64,000 nucleotides of DNA, taken from assembly GCF_004363555.1 (NCBI RefSeq), contig NZ_SNZJ01000012.1:1-64000 (forward strand). The letters are read 5' to 3'. The notes under the pieces were generated by a model. That model was not told the DNA's origin, ran no database searches, and saw only the letters and a program-made list of their open reading frames with translations. Source of the DNA: Halomonas ventosae. Its GTDB lineage: Bacteria > Pseudomonadota > Gammaproteobacteria > Pseudomonadales > Halomonadaceae. Below, in pieces: positions 30,620 through 39,340 of this stretch (its first letter is position 1; the number at the start of each line of letters is the position of its first letter). Both the position numbers and the translations under genes were made by a program.

Positions 30620-32416
30620 TCAGTGCCCGGTGGCGACACCAGCACCCTTGGGATAGCGGACGCTTTCCACCAGGTCCTGGATCTCCTGCGGAGGCTCCTC
30701 GGTCGCGCTGGAGACGGCGAAGGCCACGGCGAAGTTGAAGATCGCGCCGACCGCGCCGAAGGAGAGCGGCGAGATGCCCAGGATCCAGTTGTCCGGGGTG
30801 TTGGGCAGCATGTTGGTCTCCGGAATGAAGAACCAGCCCAGGTAGGTGAAGATGTAGAGCAGGGTCAGGCCCAGGCCGGTCAGCATGCCGGCGACGGCGC
30901 CCTTGTTGTTCACCCGCTTGGAGAAGATGCCCATCATCAGCACCGGGAACAGCGAGGCGCCGGCGATACCGAAGGCGAGCGCCACCGTCTGGGCCGCGAA
31001 GCCCGGCGGGTTCAGGCCCAGGTAGGTCGCCAGCAGGATGGCACCGGCCATGGAGATCCGTGCCGCCAGCATCTCGCCCTTCTCGGTGATCTTCGGGTTG
31101 ATCATGGTCTTGATCAGGTCATGGCTGATGGCCGAGGAGATGGCCAGCAGCAGGCCGGCGGCGGTGGAGAGTGCCGCGGCGATACCACCGGCGGCGATCA
31201 GGCCAATGACCCAGCCCGGCAGGTTGGCGATCTCCGGGTTGGCGAGTACCAGGATGTCGTTGTTGACGGTAAGCTCGCTGCCTTCCCAGCCACGCTCGGC
31301 GGCGGTGTCGGCGAATGCCTCGTTGCCGTCGTTGTAGACCTGGATGCGGCCGTCGCCATTCTTGTCCTCGAAGGTGATCAGGCCGGTCTCTTCCCAGGTC
31401 CGCACCCACTCGGGACGCTCCTCGTAGAGGATGGGATTGGTGGCGGCCTCATCGTAGTTCTCGACCTGGCCGGCCATCTCCGGATAGACGGTGGTCATCA
31501 GGTTCAGGCGCGCCATGGAACCCACCGCGGGAGCGGTCAGGTAGAGCAGGGCGATGAACACCAGGGCCCAGCCGGCAGACCAGCGGGCGTCGGCCACCTT
31601 CGGCACGGTGAAGAAGCGGATGATGACGTGGGGCAGGCCCGCGGTACCGACCATCAGCGACAGGGTGAACAGCACCATGTTCAGCTTGTTGTCGACGTCC
31701 GCCGTATAGTCGCGGAAGCCCAGCGCATTGATGACGTCATCCAGCTTGGCCAGCAGCGGCACGCCGGACTCGGAGTGGGTGCTGAACAGGCCCAGGCCGG
31801 GAATGGGGTTGCCGGTGAGTTCCAGGGAGATGAACACGGCCGGGATCGTGTAGGCGATGATCAGCACGATGTACTGGGCCACCTGGGTATAGGTGATGCC
31901 CTTCATGCCGCCGAAGACCGCATAGAGGAAGACGATGAAGGCCGCGATCCAGATGCCCCAGGTGTTGGAGACCTCCAGGAAGCGCGAGAAGGCCACGCCG
32001 GCACCGGTCATCTGGCCGATGACATAGGTGATGGAGGCGACGACCAGACAGATCACGGCGACCAGGCGAGCGGTGTTGCTGTAGAAGCGGTCACCGATAA
32101 AGTCGGGCACCGTGAACTTGCCGAACTTGCGCAGGTAGGGCGCCAGCAGCATGGCCAGGATGACGTAGCCGCCGGTCCAGCCCATCAGGAAGGTGGAGTT
32201 GGCGTAGCCCCCGGAGGCCAGCAGGCCGGCCATGGAGATGAAGGAGGCGGCGGACATCCAGTCGGCGGCGGTGGCCATGCCGTTGGTCACCGGATGCACG
32301 CCGCCGCCGGCCACATAGAAGTCCTTGGTCGAGCCCGCTCGGGCCCAGATCGCGATGCCGATGTAGAGGGCGAAGGAGGCCCCTACGAACAGCAGGTTGA
32401 TTGCAAACTGACTCAT
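30620..32416 (-). CDS. sodium:solute symporter, VC_2705 subfamily (probable acetate uptake)
   Basis: 598-aa SLC5/SSS transporter with about 13 membrane segments. The N-terminal FYVAGGGVHPVTNGMATAAD and MSAASFISMAGL stretches are typical of the cation-acetate symporter (ActP) branch. A hydrophilic insert of about 90 residues (about 310-400) carries the calcium-loop-like EDKNGDGRIQV and marks the larger VC_2705 type. It starts six bases after the DUF4212 gene, as for other members of this two-gene set. Acetate as substrate is inferred from family and neighbours. Confidence 0.88.
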   Translation of the reverse strand: MSQFAINLLFVGASFALYIGIAIWARAGSTKDFYVAGGGVHPVTNGMATAADWMSAASFISMAGLLASGGYANSTFLMGWTGGYVILAMLLAPYLRKFGKFTVPDFIGDRFYSNTARLVAVICLVVASITYVIGQMTGAGVAFSRFLEVSNTWGIWIAAFIVFLYAVFGGMKGITYTQVAQYIVLIIAYTIPAVFISLELTGNPIPGLGLFSTHSESGVPLLAKLDDVINALGFRDYTADVDNKLNMVLFTLSLMVGTAGLPHVIIRFFTVPKVADARWSAGWALVFIALLYLTAPAVGSMARLNLMTTVYPEMAGQVENYDEAATNPILYEERPEWVRTWEETGLITFEDKNGDGRIQVYNDGNEAFADTAAERGWEGSELTVNNDILVLANPEIANLPGWVIGLIAAGGIAAALSTAAGLLLAISSAISHDLIKTMINPKITEKGEMLAARISMAGAILLATYLGLNPPGFAAQTVALAFGIAGASLFPVLMMGIFSKRVNNKGAVAGMLTGLGLTLLYIFTYLGWFFIPETNMLPNTPDNWILGISPLSFGAVGAIFNFAVAFAVSSATEEPPQEIQDLVESVRYPKGAGVATGH

Positions 32417-32422
32417 GCTGGC

Positions 32423-32683
32423 TTACTCCCCGAGTCCGAACTGTTTATCGAGACGGTTCATCTTCCAGGCGTAAAAGAAGATGATGCCGATGAAGGTCAG
32501 GATCGAACCCTGCTGGGCGAACCAGAAGCCCAGGTCCGTCCCGCCGACGGGAATGCCGGCCAGCAGCGGGCGAAGAAGGATGGCGCAGCCGTAGGACACC
32601 AGGGCCCAGACGATCAGGCACCCCGTTATCAGGCGCACGTTCGCCTTCCAGTAAGCAGCGGCATTGGCTTTGTCGTCTGCCAT
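32423..32683 (-). CDS. DUF4212 small membrane subunit of the symporter
   Basis: 86-aa protein with two membrane helices (about 20-40 and 52-72). AYWKANVRLITGCLIVWALV and the closing RLDKQFG are typical of DUF4212, the small partner encoded before VC_2705-type symporters. The ATG at 32683 is chosen over an upstream in-frame ATG at 32740 because conservation starts at MADDK. Probably required for assembly or activity of the transporter; no direct role is established. Confidence 0.88.
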   Translation of the reverse strand: MADDKANAAAYWKANVRLITGCLIVWALVSYGCAILLRPLLAGIPVGGTDLGFWFAQQGSILTFIGIIFFYAWKMNRLDKQFGLGE

Positions 32684-33211
32684 AGTGTTGCTCTCCACTT
32701 GTTGTTCAGGTTGGGAAGTTGCCCAGAGCGTTGCGGTCACTCATCAGGACAGTCGTGTCGACGGAGCCAGCCTTGCCTGTGCAGTCTGGATCAGCCTGTC
32801 GCCAGGTTGCCCGCTCCTTGTCGAGGTGCATTGTCGACGCGGGATTGTCCTGCATGGCTCATGGCCAATAGTGGGCAGCAATCGCCTAAAATAAATCCCA
32901 GACTTTCGTATCATGAAAAGATACCGATGGAATAGCCTTTCGATAAGTCTCTTATTATCAGTATGTTGTGAAAGTGTCGTGCCCAAGGTTGCGAGCCGGG
33001 GAAGGCGGGCATAGGACGATGGTATAGCCCCGAAATCCACGGTGGTTAATGCACGCCCTCAGCTGGTCTTTGACCATGGTCTAAGGCCGTCAGGATAGGA
33101 CGATTGTCTAGGTTATTTACTGAAACCCGACTTTGCTATCTTGGATTCTCCCTGGAGGGAAGCTCCACCTATCCCGCGGGGTGGTGACCACCGCGCAACG
33201 AGGACGGCCCC
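32684..33211. promoter_or_regulatory. divergent control region, symporter operon / DUF294 gene
   Basis: 528 bases with no credible gene and a locally high AT content (about 32880-32980). Four copies of a 14-bp motif lie on the plus strand: 32924 (CCGATGGAATAGCC), 33016 (ACGATGGTATAGCC), 33073 (ACCATGGTCTAAGG) and 33100 (ACGATTGTCTAGGT). The second and fourth are 84 bp apart, eight helical turns. Possible -10 elements are TATTTT on the minus strand at 32888-32893 for the symporter operon and TATCTT at 33137-33142 for DUF294. Candidate CrbR target; not proven. Confidence 0.5.
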
Positions 33212-35035
33212 ATGGTCGATGTAGAACTCTCTCAGCCGCCTTTCACCTTCCTCGACGAGGAGGGGCGGGAGCGCGTACGCAGCGGCATCGACCTGGCCTA
33301 CTTCGACCGTGACGAGATCATCCTCGATGCGGGCCAGCCCGGGGAGTACGTGTTCCTGATCCACAAGGGCGAGGTCGCCGAGCTTGACCCGACCCTGCCT
33401 GGCGCCCAGTCGCGCATCGGCCACTACACTGCCGGTGACCTCTTCGGGGCCATCAGCATTCTCAACGGCAAGAGCCGCTATCGCTTCCGAGCCGAGCAGG
33501 AGTGTCTCTGCTACCTGCTGCCCAAGGGGCTGTTCAAGCAGCTCTGCGAGGCCTATCCGGCCTTCTCCGAGTTCTTCCGCCAGCGCCTCGCCCAGAAGAC
33601 CCGGCTGCTCACCGAGCGCCGCGCGGAGGGCGGGGTGACCATGGCCGGCTTCATGCTCGCCCGGGTCGGCGAATGCATGCGCGACCCGCTGCTCGTCGCG
33701 GGCACGACCAGCATCGCCGAGGCGGTCCACACCCTGAACGAAAGTCATGCCGACAGCCTGCTGGTGCAGGGCGAGGCGGGGCCGGGCATGGTCACCAAGA
33801 CCGACCTGCTCAATGCCCTGGTGCTGGAGGGGCGGGCCCAGGAGAGCCCGGTGCAGGCGGTTGCCCACTTCGCGCTCGTGAAGGCGACGCCGGGCCAGTA
33901 CCTGTTCGAGGTGCTGGTCCAGATGACCCGCTTCAAGGTGGAGCGGGTGGTGGTGATGGAGGACGACGCGCCGGTGGGGGTGGTGGAGCTCACCGACGTG
34001 CTCAGCTACTTCTCCAGCCGCAGCTACGTGGTCAGCCTGCAGGTGGAACAGGCCAACAGCCTCGAGGCGCTGGCCGCCGCCAGCCGCCGTACCCCGGAAC
34101 TGGTGCGTGCGCTGATGGCCCAGGGCGTCAAGCTGCGTTTCGCCATGGGGCTGCTGGCGGCCCTCAACGGGCGCATCATGAACAAGGCCTGGGGCTTTCT
34201 GATCGACGAGCGCTACCACGCCGACAGCTGCCTGATCGTGATGGGCAGCGAGGGGCGCGGCGAGCAGATCCTCAAGACCGACCAGGACAACGGCCTGATA
34301 CTGGCCGACGACCTGGAGTGGCCCGACTGCCATGAGCAGATGCAGCGCCTCACCGAGACCCTGATCGAGCTGGGCTACCCGCCTTGCCCGGGCAACATCA
34401 TGGTCTCCAACCCGGAATGGGTAGGCACCGAGACCCAGTGGCGCGGCCGCATCGCGCAGTGGGCGGCGAGCCGCGATGGCGAGAGCCTGATGCGACTGGC
34501 CATCATGCTCGATTCCCACGCCGTGGCCGGCAACCCGGCCCTGCTCGAGCGGCTGCGCGAGGAACTCTTCGAGCGCTGCAGCCGCGACGAGATCCTGCTC
34601 TCCTACTTCGCGCGCACGGCGCTGCGTTTCTCCACGCCGCTGACGCTCTTCGGGTCGCTGAAGAAGCCGCAGCACGGCGTCGACATCAAGAAGGGCGGCA
34701 TCTTTCCCATCGTCCACGGGGTGCGCACCCTGGCGCTGGAGCGTCGCATCACCGCGACCTCCACCCTGGACCGGCTCGAGGCGCTGGTGGCCGACGGCCG
34801 TCTCGAGGAGCGCTTCGCCGAGGACCTGGGGGAGGCCCTGTCACTGTTCACCGAGCTGCGCCTGCGCCAGCAGCTCGAACGCCTCGATGACCCGGAAGGC
34901 CGGGGCGAGGAGCCCGACCGGGTGGTGGTCCAGGAGCTCTCCTCGCTGGAGCGGGACCTGCTGCGCGAGGCGCTGCATATCGTCAAGGATTTCAAGCAGC
35001 GGCTGTCGCATCGCTTCCACCTCGAGTACTCGTGA
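33212..35035 (+). CDS. cNMP-binding/CBS/DUF294 nucleotidyltransferase-like protein
   Basis: 607-aa soluble protein. Order: cyclic-nucleotide-type beta-roll (about 15-130, GDLFGAISIL), paired CBS domains (about 150-270), DUF294 nucleotidyltransferase-like domain (about 300-440) with GSEGRGEQILKTDQDNGL, which keeps the GS, arginine/glutamate and D-x-D residues of GlnD-type transferases, and the helical DUF294 C-terminal domain (about 470-605). It looks like a regulatory nucleotidyltransferase sensing an adenosine or cyclic nucleotide. Its target is unknown; the place beside the symporter suggests a role in acetate uptake control. The downstream exonuclease is probably co-transcribed. Confidence 0.85.
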   Translation: MVDVELSQPPFTFLDEEGRERVRSGIDLAYFDRDEIILDAGQPGEYVFLIHKGEVAELDPTLPGAQSRIGHYTAGDLFGAISILNGKSRYRFRAEQECLCYLLPKGLFKQLCEAYPAFSEFFRQRLAQKTRLLTERRAEGGVTMAGFMLARVGECMRDPLLVAGTTSIAEAVHTLNESHADSLLVQGEAGPGMVTKTDLLNALVLEGRAQESPVQAVAHFALVKATPGQYLFEVLVQMTRFKVERVVVMEDDAPVGVVELTDVLSYFSSRSYVVSLQVEQANSLEALAAASRRTPELVRALMAQGVKLRFAMGLLAALNGRIMNKAWGFLIDERYHADSCLIVMGSEGRGEQILKTDQDNGLILADDLEWPDCHEQMQRLTETLIELGYPPCPGNIMVSNPEWVGTETQWRGRIAQWAASRDGESLMRLAIMLDSHAVAGNPALLERLREELFERCSRDEILLSYFARTALRFSTPLTLFGSLKKPQHGVDIKKGGIFPIVHGVRTLALERRITATSTLDRLEALVADGRLEERFAEDLGEALSLFTELRLRQQLERLDDPEGRGEEPDRVVVQELSSLERDLLREALHIVKDFKQRLSHRFHLEYS

Positions 35036-35081
35036 GGCAAGGCGCTCTCAGGGAATGACAACAACGACAGGAGGTTCACCC

Positions 35082-35708
35082 ATGCTCAAGGCACTGCGCC
35101 GCGCCGCCGACCGTCGACGACAGGCCCACGGCGACTATGGCTGGCTCTTCTCTCCCTACACCGGGGACGAGATGGTCGCCATCGACTGCGAGACCACCGG
35201 GCTCGATACCCGCCACGCCGAGCTGGTCTCGCTGGCGGCGGTGCGTATCCGTGGCGACCGCGTCCTGACCAGCGACTCGCTGGACCTGCGCCTGGCCCGG
35301 CCGGCGAGCCTCAGCGGCGACTCGATCCGCATCCACGGGCTGCGCGGCATCGACCTGGTCGACGGCGCGGGTGTCGAGGAGGCCCTGACGCAGTTCCTGG
35401 ACTTCATCGGCAATCGCCCACTGGTCGGCTGGTGCCTGGACTTCGACCTGGCCGTGCTCAACCGCTACCTGCGCCCCCTCTTCGGCTTCGACCTGCCCAA
35501 TGCCGGCATCGACGTGGCCCAGACCTACCAGCGGCAGCTGCGCCGCAGCCATCCCGAGCTGGATATCCGGCCGCGCTTCGAGCAGGTGGCCGAGCGCCTG
35601 GGGGTGCCGGTCATGGGGCGGCACACCGCCCTGGGCGATGCCGTCACCACGGCCCTGCTCCATCTGCGTCTGGCGCGAGGTCCCATGCTGGCGGAGCGGC
35701 TCTGCTGA
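35082..35708 (+). CDS. DEDDh 3'-5' exonuclease (DnaQ-like)
   Basis: 208 aa. Exonuclease motif I is [10 protein letters not shown] near residue 30, motif II lies in [15 protein letters not shown], and motif III is [13 protein letters not shown], giving the DEDDh set with a catalytic histidine. Similar to the DNA polymerase III epsilon proofreading domain but lacks the polymerase-binding tail, so it is a stand-alone nuclease. An AGGAGG site precedes the ATG at 35082. Forty-six bases after the DUF294 gene. Confidence 0.88.
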   Translation: MLKALRRAADRRRQAHGDYGWLFSPYTGDEMVAIDCETTGLDTRHAELVSLAAVRIRGDRVLTSDSLDLRLARPASLSGDSIRIHGLRGIDLVDGAGVEEALTQFLDFIGNRPLVGWCLDFDLAVLNRYLRPLFGFDLPNAGIDVAQTYQRQLRRSHPELDIRPRFEQVAERLGVPVMGRHTALGDAVTTALLHLRLARGPMLAERLC

Positions 35709-35791
35709 TCCCCGAGTCGCTTCGCCTGGCCAGGGCGAGGGTGGTAGGATGGCGGCCGTCATTTCCAGCCGCCCAGGCAGCGCCCGAGACC

Positions 35792-36709
35792 ATGCAAGAC
35801 GCCCTGATGTTCGACCCCCGTGACACCCTGGCACCCGATGCCCCGTACCCCGCTGAGCCTGCATCGCCCCGCGAGGGCCTCGATGCCCGTGGCAGGCGCG
35901 AGTTCAACAAGCTGCAGAAGCGCCTGCGTCGCCAGGTGGGCAATGCGATCATCGACTACGGCATGATCCACGAGGGCGATCGGGTGATGGTCTGCCTCTC
36001 CGGCGGCAAGGACAGCTACACCCTGCTGGAGATCCTGCGTAACCTGCAGCGCAACGCGCCGGTGGACTTCTCGCTGGTGGCGGTGAACCTCGACCAGAAG
36101 CAGCCCGGCTTCCCGGAGCACGTGCTGCCCGAGTACCTGGAGGGCATCGGCGTCGAGTACCATATCCTCGAGCGCGACACCTACTCGGTGGTCAAGGAGA
36201 AGACCCCCGAGGGCAAGACCACCTGTGCGCTCTGCTCGCGGCTGCGTCGGGGCTCGCTCTACGGCTTCGCCGAGGAGATCGGTGCCACCAAGGTGGCGCT
36301 GGGCCACCACCGCGAGGACATCCTCGAGACGCTGTTCCTCAACATGTTCTTCGGCGGCAGCCTCAAGGCGATGCCGCCCAAGCTACTCTCCGACGATGGT
36401 CGGAACATGGTCATCCGCCCGCTCGCCTATTGCCGCGAGGCGGACATTGCCGAGTTCGCCCGGCTGATGGAGTTCCCGATCATTCCCTGCAACCTCTGCG
36501 GCTCCCAGCCCAACCTGCAGCGCCAGGTGGTCAAGGAGATGCTGGCCGACTGGGAGAAGCGGCATCCCGGCCGCCTGGAGAGCATGTTCAAGGCGGTGAC
36601 CAACGTGGCACCCTCGCAGCTGGCCGACCGCGAGCTCTTCGACTTCGCCGGCCTCGAGGAGAAGCAGGCACGCAGGCAGGCCGACCGCATCGATATCCTC
36701 AACGAATAA
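35792..36709 (+). CDS. ttcA: tRNA cytidine(32) 2-sulfurtransferase
   Basis: Iron-sulfur enzyme that makes 2-thiocytidine at position 32 of some tRNAs, 305 aa. The PP-loop is [12 protein letters not shown] near residues 69-80. Cluster cysteines are in [10 protein letters not shown] (CxxC) and the later CNLCGSQ region. The ATG at 35792 precedes the conserved core by about 30 residues. It converges on fnr; ttcA and fnr also lie close in E. coli. Confidence 0.96.
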   Translation: MQDALMFDPRDTLAPDAPYPAEPASPREGLDARGRREFNKLQKRLRRQVGNAIIDYGMIHEGDRVMVCLSGGKDSYTLLEILRNLQRNAPVDFSLVAVNLDQKQPGFPEHVLPEYLEGIGVEYHILERDTYSVVKEKTPEGKTTCALCSRLRRGSLYGFAEEIGATKVALGHHREDILETLFLNMFFGGSLKAMPPKLLSDDGRNMVIRPLAYCREADIAEFARLMEFPIIPCNLCGSQPNLQRQVVKEMLADWEKRHPGRLESMFKAVTNVAPSQLADRELFDFAGLEEKQARRQADRIDILNE

Positions 36710-36716
36710 GTCAGCG

Positions 36717-36751
36717 TCAAGCCACAGGGAACAGGCGCCAGGAAACAAGGA
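36717..36751 (+). repeat. degenerate heptad repeat after the ttcA stop codon
   Basis: CAAG or CAGG recurs at 36718, 36725, 36732, 36739 and 36746, an exact seven-base period, starting seven bases after the ttcA stop and running directly into its terminator. The other three bases of each unit vary. Same core and placement as the arrays after bepA and crbR. Confidence 0.65.
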
Positions 36752-36782
36752 ACCCCATCGGGCATTCGCCCGATGGGGTTCC
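36749..36782. terminator. terminator between convergent ttcA and fnr
   Basis: GGAACCCCATCGGGC pairs with GCCCGATGGGGTTCC around an ATTC loop, a 15-bp stem. It lies between two convergent genes and can act in both directions; flanking T runs are weak. Confidence 0.8.
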
Positions 36783-36822
36783 TGCATTACGGCAAAGGGG
36801 GGGGGCGTCGCCGGCTTGGCGG

Positions 36823-37566
36823 CTACTTCGCCCCTTCCTCCTCGGCCACCTCGATCAGCGCCTGCAGGTCGAGGATGTTCACCTCGCGGCCGGAGACGGC
36901 CACCAGCCCCTGTGACTGGAAGCGGCCCAGGATGCGGCTGACGGTCTCGACGGCCAGTCCCAGATAGTTGCCGATGTCGGCCCGGGACATGGAGAGCCGG
37001 AAGCTGTAGGGGGAGTAGCCGCGACGGCGGAAGCGGTCGGAGAGGCTGGTGAAGAAGGTGGCCAGCCGCTGGTCGGCGGTCTTGCGCGACAGCAGGCGCA
37101 TCATGCGGCGATCGTCGCGCATCTCCTTGCTCATGCTGCGGTAGAGCTGGCCCCGAAGTTCGGGCAGCGACTCGGAGAGGGCGTCGAGACGGTCGAAGGG
37201 GATCTCGCAGACGGTGGTGGTCTCCAAGGCCACGACCGTGCCGGGATAGCGCTCCTCGTCGATGCCGTCGAGGCCTACCAGTTCGCTGGGCAGGTAGAAG
37301 TTGGTCAGCTGGTCCTCGCCGCTGCCCTCGGTGGTCACCTGCTTGAGGCTGCCGGAACGCACCGCGAAGACGCTGGTGAAGGGGCTGCCCTGGCGGAACA
37401 GCGACTCGCCCTTCTTGAGCGGCGCCCGGCGCCGGATGATGGCGTCGAACTGGTCCATGTCCTCAACCTCGAGCGCCAGGGGCAGGCAGAGCGAGCTCAG
37501 GCTGCACGTCTGGCAGCGTGTCTCGTTCAGCAGTGAATGGCGCCTGCCGGTCGCGGTGTCAGGCAT
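36823..37566 (-). CDS. fnr: FNR/ANR-type oxygen-sensing transcription regulator
   Basis: CRP-family regulator, 247 aa (E. coli 250). The oxygen-sensing [4Fe-4S] cluster would be held by C18, C21, C27 and C120, all present. The beta-roll, dimerisation helix and C-terminal helix-turn-helix (SRADIGNYLGLAVETVSR) follow, with the recognition E-x-x-S-R that reads TTGAT half-sites. The ATG at 37566 follows GGAGGAG; an ATG four codons upstream is possible but has no such site. Encoded beside hemN and the cco operon, usual targets of this regulator. Confidence 0.96.
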   Translation of the reverse strand: MPDTATGRRHSLLNETRCQTCSLSSLCLPLALEVEDMDQFDAIIRRRAPLKKGESLFRQGSPFTSVFAVRSGSLKQVTTEGSGEDQLTNFYLPSELVGLDGIDEERYPGTVVALETTTVCEIPFDRLDALSESLPELRGQLYRSMSKEMRDDRRMMRLLSRKTADQRLATFFTSLSDRFRRRGYSPYSFRLSMSRADIGNYLGLAVETVSRILGRFQSQGLVAVSGREVNILDLQALIEVAEEEGAK

Positions 37567-37597
37567 GCTCTCCTCCATGAATGATGACTCTGGCCAC

Positions 37598-37625
37598 AGT
37601 ATGGAGGATTGTCGTCCACCGGCAA
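37598..37625 (-). promoter_or_regulatory. possible fnr promoter
   Basis: On the minus strand TTGCCG (37620-37625), 16 bases, CATACT (37598-37603), about 25 bases before the fnr start. Sequence match only; no FNR box is seen here. Confidence 0.35.
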
Positions 37626-37682
37626 AGCATCCCTTAGGAGGTACTCCCTGGCGCCAGGGGGCCTTGCCAGTCGCCGCGCCGG

Positions 37683-39065
37683 TCAGGCGGCATGCGCATC
37701 GAAGGCCGCGGCCAGGCGGTGGACGAGCAGCCGTCCCGCCGGCGTGACCTCGAGACGCTGTCCGGATCGCCTCACCAGGCCGTCCCGCTCGGCCGGCGCC
37801 AGCCGCGCGAGGGCATCGCGCAGGTGGGCTGGCGCATCCAGGTCGAACTCCTGCCCGAGGAGGGCCAGGTCGAGGCGCATGTCGCACATCAGGCGCTCGA
37901 TGGCGCGGGCCCGCAGGCGGTCATCGTCGGTCAGTCGCAGGCCCCGCTCCACCGGCAGTCGGCCGGCATCGAGTCGCGCCTCGTAGTCGGCGAGGGCCAG
38001 GGGGTTGCGGGCGGCGATGCCGCCCAGCCGGCTGAGGGCGCCCACCCCCAGGCCCAGGTGGTCAGCGGGGGCAAGGGCACTGTAGCCATTCAGGCTGCGC
38101 GACAGCAGGCCCCTGGCCTGGGCCGTGGCCAGCGGATCCTCGGGGCGGGCGAAGAGTTCCATGCCGATATGCACGTAGCCGGCCTCGGCAAGCATCGCGA
38201 GGGCGACGTCGAGGATGGCCAGCCGCTCGCCCGGTGGCGGCAGCTCCTCGACCCGGATCCGGCGCTGGGCCGCGAACCGTTCCGGCCGGTGCTCGTAGGG
38301 GAAGAGCGACAGGCGGGCCGGTGCCATGGCGATCACCTGCTCGAGGGTCTCGGCGACGCTCTCGTGCGTCTGACCGGGCAGGCCATAGACCAGCTCGAGG
38401 CCCAGGGAGCGGAAGCCCAGCCGGTGGGCCTCGTCGATCAGCTGCTCGGTGAGCACCCGGGGCTGGTGGCGGTTGATGGCGCGCTGGACCCGCGGGTCCA
38501 GGTCCAGCACCGACAGGCTCAGGCGGTTGAAGCCCAGCGCCTGGAGATGGCGCAGGGTGAAGACGTCGGCGTCCCGGGGGTCGACCTTGATGCTGTAGTC
38601 CCGCTGGCGCGAGCCCGACAGCCCGAAGCGCGCGTCGAGCCGGTCGATCAGGTCGCTCATCTGGTCCAGGGTCAGGAAGGTCGGGGTTCCACCGCCCCAG
38701 TGGAGCTGCGACACCTCCCGTGAGCCCTCCAGGTGGCGCGAGGTCAGCACCATCTCCCGGTCGAGTCGCGACAGGTAGGGCTCGGCGCGCCGGGTGCTCT
38801 GTTCTGTCACCCGGGTACAGGCGCAGTGGTGGCAGCTGTGGCGGCAGAAGGGCACGTGCACATACAGCGACAGCTCGCGCCCGCTGGCGTTGCTGCGTGC
38901 CAGGGCCGTCGTCAGGTCCGCGTCCGAGAACGTCGTCGTGAAGCTGTCGGCACGGGGGTAGCTGGTGTAGCGCGGCCCGCCAGCACCATGGCGACGCAGC
39001 ACCCCCGCGTCGCGCAGCGATGCGGTGCCGCGGGGACGGTCGTCGACGACGGCTCGAGCGGACAT
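37683..39065 (-). CDS. hemN: oxygen-independent coproporphyrinogen III oxidase
   Basis: Radical-SAM enzyme of anaerobic haem synthesis, 460 aa. The radical-SAM cluster motif is CRHSCHHCAC. The GPRYTSYPRAD stretch upstream, LHWGGGTPTFL and the C-terminal HemN domain identify true HemN rather than HemW. Two starts are possible, 39098 and 39065. The second is preferred: it has CGGAG upstream, and the first lies inside the -10 of the proposed FNR promoter. Lies between fnr and the cco assembly genes. Confidence 0.94.
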   Translation of the reverse strand: MSARAVVDDRPRGTASLRDAGVLRRHGAGGPRYTSYPRADSFTTTFSDADLTTALARSNASGRELSLYVHVPFCRHSCHHCACTRVTEQSTRRAEPYLSRLDREMVLTSRHLEGSREVSQLHWGGGTPTFLTLDQMSDLIDRLDARFGLSGSRQRDYSIKVDPRDADVFTLRHLQALGFNRLSLSVLDLDPRVQRAINRHQPRVLTEQLIDEAHRLGFRSLGLELVYGLPGQTHESVAETLEQVIAMAPARLSLFPYEHRPERFAAQRRIRVEELPPPGERLAILDVALAMLAEAGYVHIGMELFARPEDPLATAQARGLLSRSLNGYSALAPADHLGLGVGALSRLGGIAARNPLALADYEARLDAGRLPVERGLRLTDDDRLRARAIERLMCDMRLDLALLGQEFDLDAPAHLRDALARLAPAERDGLVRRSGQRLEVTPAGRLLVHRLAAAFDAHAA

Positions 39066-39096
39066 GGACGGCACTCCGGAAGTTGGACGTGCCTTC

Positions 39097-39138
39097 ATGC
39101 TAGCGCCGAGCGCCGGGGACCGCGTTGAGCTGCGTCAA
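39097..39138 (-). promoter_or_regulatory. class II FNR-dependent promoter of hemN
   Basis: On the minus strand the box TTGACGCAGCTCAA (39125-39138) keeps eight of ten bases of TTGAT-N4-ATCAA. Twenty-two bases on is a -10-like TAGCAT (39097-39102). A transcript starting at 39090 would put the box centre at -41.5, the class II FNR position, with a 25-base leader to the ATG at 39065. Confidence 0.65.
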
Positions 39139-39190
39139 GCGAAGCGGGGATTCAAGCAGGAGCTATCGCAGTTTCGCTCAGGGAGGGGCG

Positions 39191-39285
39191 CCGGGGACAA
39201 GCCGAAGAGGAGGTCCTTCGCCATGGATGGCGTCGGTAGCGCCCAGGGACGGGTTCACAGCGCCTCCTCGTAGGCTTGTCGCCGG
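39191..39285. repeat. 95-bp palindromic element (REP/MITE-like)
   Basis: The left arm (39191-39215) and right arm (39261-39285) are inverted repeats matching at 20 of 25 positions; the outer 13 bases are CCGGGGACAAGCC and GGCTTGTCGCCGG. A small internal hairpin (CGCCAT, GG, ATGGCG at 39219-39232) sits in the middle. No coding frame. I recall near-identical stretches in Halomonas intergenic DNA, which would make it a dispersed element, but this was not checked. Confidence 0.65.
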
Positions 39286-39340
39286 ATCAGCCTCGAGCGA
39301 TAGATCGATCTGCAATAGCCTTGGGGACTCACGCAGGAGG

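Noticed and set aside
32744..33040. 98-residue frame in the symporter/DUF294 intergenic region
   Set aside because: No ribosome site, no family signal, atypical composition, and it overlaps the repeated regulatory motifs.
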